Shown: positions 29,267 to 36,235 of the stretch, one piece after another
Layout of the letters: each line of letters starts with the position of its first letter
How positions within the stretch are numbered: position 1 is the stretch's first letter
From: Plebeiibacterium marinum
Lineage (GTDB): Bacteria > Bacteroidota > Bacteroidia > Bacteroidales > Marinilabiliaceae
Reading direction: 5' to 3'
Assembly: GCF_026013615.1 (NCBI RefSeq)
Contig: NZ_JAPDPI010000027.1
Location: 1 to 64,000 of the forward strand
Length of the DNA stretch: 64,000 bases
Made by a program: the position numbers and the translations under genes
The notes under the pieces: model-generated
What the model was told of the DNA's origin: nothing
The model's input: only the letters and a program-made list of their open reading frames with translations
The model's database searches: none

Positions 29267-29379
29267 TGTAAGATTATGAGATATTTAATAAAATCAACTT
29301 AAGTTAGGTAAAAATTTGATTTTAAGCATCTTGTAAATGAGTCTCTTATCTCTTATCTAAAATCTAACGATCTGTTATA
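29239..29379 (+). repeat. MITE-like interspersed repeat, copy B
   Basis: About 141 bp nearly identical to copy A at 111-258, including the AACTTAAGTTAGGTAAAAAT core and the CTCTTAT microsatellite (two copies instead of three). Imperfect terminal inverted repeats are TAGTTCGTTAGTTTT and GATCGTTAGATTTT. The left end overlaps the final codons of the GH43 gene. Confidence 0.75.
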
Positions 29380-29402
29380 TTAAATAACATAACAAATATA
29401 TA

Positions 29403-30485
29403 ATGCAGAAAATCAGTCAAATTTTTATTCTCATTTCAGTTGTATTGCTTAGTGCATGCAGTGAAAAAGTAGTTCGGGTTGCATATGATAATACCAATTT
29501 AACTTATGAAGGCAGGATTGTATATCAGGAAGATGCCGCAGAATTTTCATGGCCAGGCACCTCGGTAACCATGCAATTTGAGGGTACAGGAGTTTCTGCT
29601 ACTCTGCAGGACCTGGATACTGCCAATTATTATAATGTGATTGTTGATGGAGAAGTGATTTCTAAGATACACACCGACTCAGTGAAGCAATCCTATCAGT
29701 TGGCTTCTGGTTTATCAGAGGGCAAACATATTGTACAACTGTTTAAGAGAACCGAATGGGATAAAGGTAAAACTTTGTTTTATGGTTTTAAGGTAGATAA
29801 AGGAGGTAAGCTATTGCCAGCACCGGAACCAAAAAAAAGAAAAATAGAGTTTTATGGTAACTCGATAACCTGTGGTTTTGGTAATGAGGATTATAGCGGG
29901 AAAGATCGGTGGTTTGGATATTTTCAGAATAACTACGAAACCTATGGGGCAATTACTGCACGTCATTTTGATGCGCAATACAGCTGTATTGCAAAAAGTG
30001 GTATTGGTATTGTGATTAGTTGGTTTCCAATGATTATGCCTGAAATGTATGATAGGGTAGATGCTACAGATTCAACATCTGTATGGGATTTTTCACAATA
30101 CACACCCGATGTAGTGGTGGTGAACCTTTTTCAGAATGATTCCTGGTTGGTAAACAGGCCGGAGCATGAATCTTTTAAAAGTCGTTTTGGTACTTCTAAA
30201 CCCGATAGTGGATTTATTATAGAATCATATAAGCAATTTATATCATCTCTTCGTTCAAAATACCCTGATGCCCATATTATTTGCGCTCTTGGAAACATGG
30301 ATGCCACTCGTGAAGGTTCTGAATGGCCCGGTTATATTCAAACAGCTGTCGACCAAATGGGTGACAGTAACTTATATACCTGCTTTTTTCCATTTAAAAA
30401 TACAGGGGGGCATCCTAAGGTTGAGGAGCAACAAGCCATGGCCAAACAGCTAATTGGTTTTATTGAAGAGAATATTGAGTGGTAA
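29403..30485 (+). CDS. CE2-like SGNH acetyl esterase lipoprotein
   Basis: A 360-residue lipoprotein (lipobox LLSAC, Cys about residue 19). An N-terminal jelly-roll domain (about 35-140) is joined to an SGNH hydrolase domain with block I FYGNSITCGFG (nucleophile Ser154) and a late GGHPKVEEQ block with His337. The jelly-roll plus SGNH arrangement is that of carbohydrate esterase family 2, whose members deacetylate xylo-, manno- or gluco-configured sugars. Here it would be a second de-acetylase for O-acetylated side chains or backbone. It follows the GH43 gene, with MITE-like copy B between them. Confidence 0.83.
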   Translation: MQKISQIFILISVVLLSACSEKVVRVAYDNTNLTYEGRIVYQEDAAEFSWPGTSVTMQFEGTGVSATLQDLDTANYYNVIVDGEVISKIHTDSVKQSYQLASGLSEGKHIVQLFKRTEWDKGKTLFYGFKVDKGGKLLPAPEPKKRKIEFYGNSITCGFGNEDYSGKDRWFGYFQNNYETYGAITARHFDAQYSCIAKSGIGIVISWFPMIMPEMYDRVDATDSTSVWDFSQYTPDVVVVNLFQNDSWLVNRPEHESFKSRFGTSKPDSGFIIESYKQFISSLRSKYPDAHIICALGNMDATREGSEWPGYIQTAVDQMGDSNLYTCFFPFKNTGGHPKVEEQQAMAKQLIGFIEENIEW

Positions 30486-30570
30486 TTGGCAATACTTACA
30501 TAAGTATCATTATAAGTTGGAAACTATAGAGGATCAAAGTTATAATTTATAAAATTCCTGCAAATCAGCT

Positions 30571-30619
30571 CTTCCCTTTGCTCCTGAATGCAAGGGGAAG
30601 TTCCGCACCGTAGGTGCGG
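30571..30619. repeat. Double hairpin in intergenic region
   Basis: CTTCCCTTTG (30571-30580) pairs with CAAGGGGAAG (30591-30600), and directly after it CCGCACC (30603-30609) pairs perfectly with GGTGCGG (30613-30619) around GTA. Two adjoining GC-rich hairpins in an AT-rich gap look like a REP-type palindromic element; they may also end the GH43-CE2 transcript. Confidence 0.65.
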
Positions 30620-30691
30620 CAATGGGGATTTAATATGTTACAGTTACAATTAATAGTTCAAACGTGGACTATCTCAGTTTTTTTCGCCCTT

Positions 30692-30757
30692 GTTTACATT
30701 TTTACACATATGCTTATCATTTTTGCACCTCAGGCAAATTCATCTGGTCTAACTTTG
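30692..30757 (+). promoter_or_regulatory. Candidate second GH31 promoter with HTCS operator
   Basis: TAACTTTG at 30750-30757 is a perfect -7 element. The motif at 30692-30713 (GTTTACA...CATATGC) matches the SusC site at 18 of 22 positions, and the gap from motif to -7 box is 36 nt in both promoters. Confidence 0.55.
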
Positions 30758-30782
30758 TGGATAAATTCTAAATCAAAGTATT

Positions 30783-33176
30783 ATGACTCAAATGAAATGG
30801 CTAAAATGCATTGTGATATCATGTGTTTTTTGCATCTCGCCCTTATTAAAAGCACAAATTCAAAATCATGGTCTGGTTAATGAACCTGTAGATATTTCAC
30901 CGGATTTTTATGATTTTAAGAATACCTATTATTTTGCAGATAGCCTTGTGCAGTTTAATCCTGCAACAGGAACAGGTAAAGTAGCTTATAACCGTTACGA
31001 ATACAAAACACGTTATGCATTTAATAATATGCTGGGCGTGTTACGTCCGGTTACTGAAAATGAATTTCCTGAAGGAGAATATGAAGCATCTCCAAAACAA
31101 AACTTTTCCATTGAGTTTGTATCAGATAAAACAGTCAGGTTGCGTTTTTTTAGTGGTAAAGACTATACTGCCAATGAGCAATCACTGATGTTGGTAAATG
31201 GTCATGTAAAGGCCGGTAAAATTTGGGATTATTCAAAAATAGAGGGGAACTATATCTACTCAAGCAAATATGGTAAAGTCGTAGTAAGTGCGTATCCCTG
31301 GCGTATTGCATTTTACAATGCAGAGGGTAAACTTTTAACGGCAACCAATCATCATCTGGATAATGCAGAATCAACCTACACGCCAATTATGCCGTTTTCT
31401 TATGTTAGGCGGGCCAGCGATTATTCCAGAAGCTTTAATGCAGCTTTTACTTTGTCGCCCAACGAAATGATTTTTGGTTGTGGTGAATCCTATACCCAGT
31501 TTAATAAACGAGGCCAAAAGGTGGTTTTATGCACAGATGATGCCAATGGTGTTCAAAACGAAACCATGTATAAACCCATCCCATTTTTTATGAGTAGCAG
31601 GGGCTATGGTATGTTTATGCATACTTCAACACCCATAACCTGCGATTTTGGAAAATACTTTAGCGGTTTAAATTCAATTATGGTTGGTGATGAATCATTG
31701 GATTTATTTGTATTTCTGGGAGAACCTAAAGATGTGTTAAATGAATATACGAACCTTACCGGAAAAGCACAGATGCCTCCGCTTTGGTCTTTTGGTTTTT
31801 GGATGAGTCGCATTACTTATTTTAGTGAGGAGGATGGTCGTACCGTAGCCAAAGATTTACGGAAGAATAAGATCCCTTGCGATGTGATTCATTTTGATAC
31901 AGGATGGTTTGAAACGGATTGGCGTTGCGATTATCAGTTTTCTACTTCTCGTTTTGAGGATGCAGGTAAGATGATTACCGACCTGAAGAAACAGGGTTTT
32001 GAAACCTGTTTGTGGCAGCTTCCTTTTTTTGTGCCTAAAAATGAGCTTTTTAGTGAGATAGTTGATAAGGGACTGTTTGTTAAGAATCCTAAAGGAAATT
32101 TACCTTACGAAGATGCAGTCCTCGATTTCTCAAACCCCAAAACAGTGGACTGGTATCAAAGTAAGATTGCTGGGTTGCTTGAACTGGGCGTTGGTGCCAT
32201 TAAGGTTGATTTTGGCGAAGCAGCACCTTATAACGGTATTTATGCTTCAGGGAAAACAGGTTTCTATGAGCATAACTTATTTCCTCTTAGATATAATAAA
32301 GCGGTTGCTGAGATTACGCAAAAAACCAAGGGAGAACAAATTATGTGGGCACGTAGTACCTGGGCCGGAAGCCAGCGCTACCCTGTGCATTGGGGAGGAG
32401 ATCCAGCCAACACAAATACGGCTATGGCAGCAGCCTTACGAGGAGGACTCTCCATTGGTTTGAGTGGGTTTTCATTCTGGAGTCATGATATAGGTGGTTT
32501 TGTACTTCAAACACCTGAAGATTTATACAGAAGATGGACGCCTTTTGGCATGCTGACATCACATACCCGAAGTCATGGCGCTCCACCAAAAGAGCCTTGG
32601 GAATACAGTAAAGTTTTTTTAAACGATTTCAGAAAAGCCGATAATATGCGCTACCGGTTGATGCCATATATTTATGCCCAGGCTAAAAAGTGTACCCAGA
32701 CAGGTTTGCCTATGATGCGTGCTCTTTTTGTAGAATTTCCTGATGATCCGGGTTCCTGGTTAGTCGATGATGAATATTTGTTTGGAGAAGATATTTTGGT
32801 AGCGCCCTTGTTTGAGGAAGTAACAGAACGCAATGTATATCTGCCTAAAGGCAACTGGATCGATTACCAGACAGGTAAAATATATGAAGGAGGCTGGCAC
32901 CTGATTGAGGCAGGGGATATTCCAATTGTTATGCTGGTAAAGGAGGGTTCGGTTATTCCTCATATCCAACTGGCTCAATCAACCAAAGATATGGATTGGA
33001 GTAAGCTGGAACTGAAAGTTTATGGTCAAAATATCCAGGAGGCTAAAGGATTGATATGCTTGCCGGAAGATGTGAAACTACACGAAATTACTGTAAAAAA
33101 ACAAGGTGCACAGTGGCAGGTAAATAACGAAGGAATCAACAGTGCATTAGTAATAAAGGAAATGCTTATTAAATAA
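30783..33176 (+). CDS. GH31 alpha-xylosidase/alpha-glucosidase (second copy)
   Basis: A 797-residue exported GH31 enzyme, different from the PA14-containing copy upstream. A signal peptide (start at 30783 or the ATG at 30792) is followed by the N-terminal beta-sandwich and catalytic barrel with nucleophile Asp476 in IKVDFGEAAP and acid/base Asp540 in HWGGDP. The KVDFGE motif and overall length resemble YicI-type alpha-xylosidases. It may handle different xyloglucan oligomers, such as isoprimeverose, or an alpha-glucoside. It has a candidate HTCS-controlled promoter and lies 9 bp ahead of GH42. Confidence 0.88.
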   Translation: MTQMKWLKCIVISCVFCISPLLKAQIQNHGLVNEPVDISPDFYDFKNTYYFADSLVQFNPATGTGKVAYNRYEYKTRYAFNNMLGVLRPVTENEFPEGEYEASPKQNFSIEFVSDKTVRLRFFSGKDYTANEQSLMLVNGHVKAGKIWDYSKIEGNYIYSSKYGKVVVSAYPWRIAFYNAEGKLLTATNHHLDNAESTYTPIMPFSYVRRASDYSRSFNAAFTLSPNEMIFGCGESYTQFNKRGQKVVLCTDDANGVQNETMYKPIPFFMSSRGYGMFMHTSTPITCDFGKYFSGLNSIMVGDESLDLFVFLGEPKDVLNEYTNLTGKAQMPPLWSFGFWMSRITYFSEEDGRTVAKDLRKNKIPCDVIHFDTGWFETDWRCDYQFSTSRFEDAGKMITDLKKQGFETCLWQLPFFVPKNELFSEIVDKGLFVKNPKGNLPYEDAVLDFSNPKTVDWYQSKIAGLLELGVGAIKVDFGEAAPYNGIYASGKTGFYEHNLFPLRYNKAVAEITQKTKGEQIMWARSTWAGSQRYPVHWGGDPANTNTAMAAALRGGLSIGLSGFSFWSHDIGGFVLQTPEDLYRRWTPFGMLTSHTRSHGAPPKEPWEYSKVFLNDFRKADNMRYRLMPYIYAQAKKCTQTGLPMMRALFVEFPDDPGSWLVDDEYLFGEDILVAPLFEEVTERNVYLPKGNWIDYQTGKIYEGGWHLIEAGDIPIVMLVKEGSVIPHIQLAQSTKDMDWSKLELKVYGQNIQEAKGLICLPEDVKLHEITVKKQGAQWQVNNEGINSALVIKEMLIK

Positions 33177-33185
33177 AAGAGGTAT

Positions 33186-35282
33186 ATGATGTTAAGATTT
33201 AAGATAGTATGGCTGTTGATGGTTTTTGTTACGTCTGCTCAGCTGTTGGCACAGGATTTCTTTTCAAAGGAAGATCTCATGTCGGTTGGAGTTTATTATT
33301 ACCCTGAACACTGGCCCGAAGAGCAGTGGGAGAGGGATATTAAGAATATTGCCAATCAGGGTTTTGAGTTTATCCATATGGCTGAGTTTGCCTGGTCTCA
33401 GATGGAACCAACGGAAGGTAATTTTGATTTTATGTGGCTAGATAAAGTGGTTGAACTGGCCGACAAAAATGGGTTAAAAGTAATTTTGGGAACTCCTACG
33501 CCTTGTCCTCCCGTTTGGCTAAGTATCAAGCATCCCGAAATATTTCTTAAAGACGCCAATTATCAACGTAAGGAACATGGAACAAGAGCGAACATGTCCT
33601 TGTCGAACCCAATTGTGTTAAAGTATACCCAAAAGATTGTTGCTGCTATGGCTCAGCACTATGGTTCAAATAAAGCGGTAATTGGTTGGCAAATAGATAA
33701 TGAACCAGAAGCCAAAGAGGATTACAGTGAATCAGCACAACAGGCTTTTCGAATTTGGCTGAAAGAAAAATATACAGATATTGATAGTTTAAACACATCA
33801 TGGGGAACCGCTTTTTGGAGCCAGTTATATAAAACATTTAGCGAGGTATGTATCCATAATGCCAATAATGTAGGATGGTGGGGGACTAACCCGATAGCCT
33901 TGCTTGATTTCAAAAGGTTTACAGCAGATACGCAGGCGGCATTTCTTGATTTTCAGGCTGATGAGCTAAGGAAATATATCGATAAAAATCAGTTTGTCAC
34001 TACAAATTATGTAGCCAAAGGCAGTCAGACTGATCCACTTAGAAGTACTAAGATGGATTTTGCATCCTTTACAGCCTACCCAAATTACGGAAGCAACAAT
34101 CTTGGAGAGCTTGGTTTTCGTTTAGGGGATTATTCAGTGCTGATGTATGCCAATGATTATTATAAATCAGTGGATGGCATTACCGGGGTTATGGAATTGC
34201 AACCGGGGCAGGTAAACTGGGCCAGCCATAATTCATTGTTACAACCGGGTACGGTTCGAATGTGGCTTTGGCATTGCTTTGCAGGTGGAAGTTCATATGC
34301 CTGTACCTACCGTTACCGCCAGGTTTTATTTGGTGCTGAGCAATATCATCATGGTATTGTAGCTACAGATGGGGTTTCTTTAAGCCAGGGAGGGAAAGAA
34401 TATGTTGAGGTTATAAAGGAAATGAATCAGTTGCGTAAAAATTACAATTCCAAATTACAAATGCCCAAAGAATTACAAAAACGAAAGGCTGCTATCCTGT
34501 GGTCGTTTGATAACCTATGGAACCTGGAACGCCAAAAGCAGACTTTTAAATGGGATACCTGGAAACATATGCAACGTTATCAGTCTGTTTTGCATTCATT
34601 GGGGGCTCCGGTGGCTTTTATTTCTGAGGAAGATGATTTTAACCAGTTTCCTTTTTTAATTGTTCCTGCTTATGAGATGGTTGATTCTGCCTTAATTAAA
34701 AAATGGAAGGATTATGTTTCAAAAGGTGGAAACCTTATTGTTAGTGCAAGAACGGGAGCTAAAGATAAAAATGCGCATTTATGGGAAAGCAACCTGTCGG
34801 GTATTATGAATGAATTAATTGGGGGTGAGGTTAGAACATTTGATATGTTGCCGGGAGGAACTACAGGACAAATTACAATGAAAGGACGATCTTACTCCTG
34901 GAATTCGTGGGGTGAACAAATTGTAGCAGATGGCGGGTCGGAAGTACTGGCTGTTTATAACGATCAGTTCTATAAAGGCGCCTCTTGCATTCTATCTGCC
35001 AAAATCGGTAAAGGCAAGGTGTGGTATATTGGTGTTGAATCTATTGATGGCCAATTGGAAAAGGATATAATTAAACATGCTTATCTACAGAATAAGGTAA
35101 CTTGCGAAGACTATCCGGAAGGTGTATTTGTTGACTACCGTGATGGTTTTATGGTAGCCGTAAATTATTCTTCCGATGATTATATTTTAGGTTATGAGGG
35201 TAATTATTTAATTGGAGATAAGGTATTACACCCTGCCGATGTTGCAGTTTGGAGTGTTCATAAGTCTGAAAAACACCCATAG
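33186..35282 (+). CDS. GH42 beta-galactosidase
   Basis: A 698-residue exported GH42 enzyme; a second ATG directly follows the first. A signal peptide ends near LLAQD. The N-terminal TIM barrel shows YYPEHWPEEQWERDI, acid/base Glu173 in IDNEPEA and nucleophile Glu337 in VMELQPG; an alpha/beta trimerisation-like domain and a C-terminal beta domain follow. Predicted to remove beta-linked galactose in the periplasm, parallel to the GH2. It ends region 1 and converges on the sigma-factor gene. Confidence 0.88.
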   Translation: MMLRFKIVWLLMVFVTSAQLLAQDFFSKEDLMSVGVYYYPEHWPEEQWERDIKNIANQGFEFIHMAEFAWSQMEPTEGNFDFMWLDKVVELADKNGLKVILGTPTPCPPVWLSIKHPEIFLKDANYQRKEHGTRANMSLSNPIVLKYTQKIVAAMAQHYGSNKAVIGWQIDNEPEAKEDYSESAQQAFRIWLKEKYTDIDSLNTSWGTAFWSQLYKTFSEVCIHNANNVGWWGTNPIALLDFKRFTADTQAAFLDFQADELRKYIDKNQFVTTNYVAKGSQTDPLRSTKMDFASFTAYPNYGSNNLGELGFRLGDYSVLMYANDYYKSVDGITGVMELQPGQVNWASHNSLLQPGTVRMWLWHCFAGGSSYACTYRYRQVLFGAEQYHHGIVATDGVSLSQGGKEYVEVIKEMNQLRKNYNSKLQMPKELQKRKAAILWSFDNLWNLERQKQTFKWDTWKHMQRYQSVLHSLGAPVAFISEEDDFNQFPFLIVPAYEMVDSALIKKWKDYVSKGGNLIVSARTGAKDKNAHLWESNLSGIMNELIGGEVRTFDMLPGGTTGQITMKGRSYSWNSWGEQIVADGGSEVLAVYNDQFYKGASCILSAKIGKGKVWYIGVESIDGQLEKDIIKHAYLQNKVTCEDYPEGVFVDYRDGFMVAVNYSSDDYILGYEGNYLIGDKVLHPADVAVWSVHKSEKHP

Positions 35283-35297
35283 ATCGGGATTAAGTTG

Positions 35298-35322
35298 CAC
35301 CTTATAAACTTTTTATAAGGTG
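35298..35322. terminator. Bidirectional hairpin between GH42 and sigma gene
   Basis: CACCTTATA (35298-35306) pairs with TATAAGGTG (35314-35322) around a 7-nt loop. The hairpin overlaps the stop codon of the minus-strand sigma gene (35313-35315) and follows the GH42 stop by 16 bp, as expected for a shared convergent terminator. Confidence 0.6.
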
Positions 35323-35885
35323 TGATTGATCATTATTAATAAAAGATCCAATAAATAATGAACTTTTAAATTTTCTTTCAGTTTTTTATATGCCTCTTTT
35401 TTATGAGAATGGACCGTGTTTTCAGATATGCCCATTTGTTCTGCTATTTCTTTGTTTTTAAGACCTTCGAGTGTGAACTGAATTACAGTTTTCATTTGGT
35501 TGGGCAGACTGTTAATGGCTTGATAAAAGATACGGTAGGTTTCTTCTTCAATAAGTATATCCTTGTAAAAATCTTCGGATTCTATTTTTTTTAGGTCATC
35601 CAATGCCAAAGTATGCTTCTTTAGTCTCAGATAATTCAGGCTTGCATTTCTAACGGATACGTATAGGTAGGATTTGATTTTTAAAATATTGTCAAAAGTA
35701 TGGTGTTTTTCCCAGTATTTTACAAATGCTTCCTGAGCAATATCTTGAGCTGCCGAAGTATTAACAACATACTTTTCCGAAAATAAACAAAGCGACGGAT
35801 AGAATAAATCAAATAAAGTACGAAAAGCACTATCACTTCCGTCATTAAGATCCTTTATCAGTTTATTTGTATCACCTTTGTTCAT
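35313..35885 (-). CDS. ECF RNA polymerase sigma factor
   Basis: A 190-residue extracytoplasmic-function sigma factor. Region 2 is seen in FDLFYPSLCLFSEKYV and DIAQEAFVKYWE (about 23-56), and region 4 in EGLKNKEIAEQMGISENTVHSH (about 140-161), with a short linker between. It is the type paired with FecR-like anti-sigma factors in Bacteroidota. Here the only FecR gene lies 3.7 kb away on the opposite strand, with an exported protein gene between. A TATCTTTG -7 box on the minus strand (35970-35977) lies about 85 bp before its start. Confidence 0.92.
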   Translation of the reverse strand: MNKGDTNKLIKDLNDGSDSAFRTLFDLFYPSLCLFSEKYVVNTSAAQDIAQEAFVKYWEKHHTFDNILKIKSYLYVSVRNASLNYLRLKKHTLALDDLKKIESEDFYKDILIEEETYRIFYQAINSLPNQMKTVIQFTLEGLKNKEIAEQMGISENTVHSHKKEAYKKLKENLKVHYLLDLLLIMINHTL

Positions 35886-35969
35886 TTCTGATGAAAAAAT
35901 TTATTGTTAATAAGATTGATTAAACAATAAGGGACAGTATTAATCATTTATAGATATACATCAACACTG

Positions 35970-35977
35970 CAAAGATA
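35970..35977 (-). promoter_or_regulatory. Candidate -7 box for the sigma gene
   Basis: The minus strand reads TATCTTTG, an exact TAnnTTTG. No convincing TTTG -33 element is seen at the usual distance, so the call is tentative. Confidence 0.35.
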
Positions 35978-36235
35978 TATTTTTGTGGATTAAATCCTCT
36001 AAAAATGTTACATCATGCCGCAAAATAGTGCGTAATTGTATTTATGAAGCAGAAAAAACAACGGGTATTGAGATATTGTGGGGTAATATTTCTAAATGGG
36101 TATTCAACTTGTTGTGCTATGCTTTCATTTTTAATCATCAATATCCGTAAGCTATAAATACGTGATTGTTTTTCATAAACAGAGGCTGATCAAATGACCA
36201 GCCTCCATATTTATTGTTTAATTATTCGTAGTATG
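35978..36235. other. Intergenic region upstream of sigma gene
   Basis: No gene is seen between the sigma gene promoter and the end of the T9SS protein gene. It holds the hairpin at 36182-36205 and AT-rich sequence only. Confidence 0.5.
36182..36205 (-). terminator. Hairpin after T9SS protein gene
   Basis: GAGGCTG (36182-36188) pairs with CAGCCTC (36199-36205) around a 10-nt loop, 31 bp beyond the stop of the minus-strand gene at 36236. The T-tract is weak. Confidence 0.55.
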
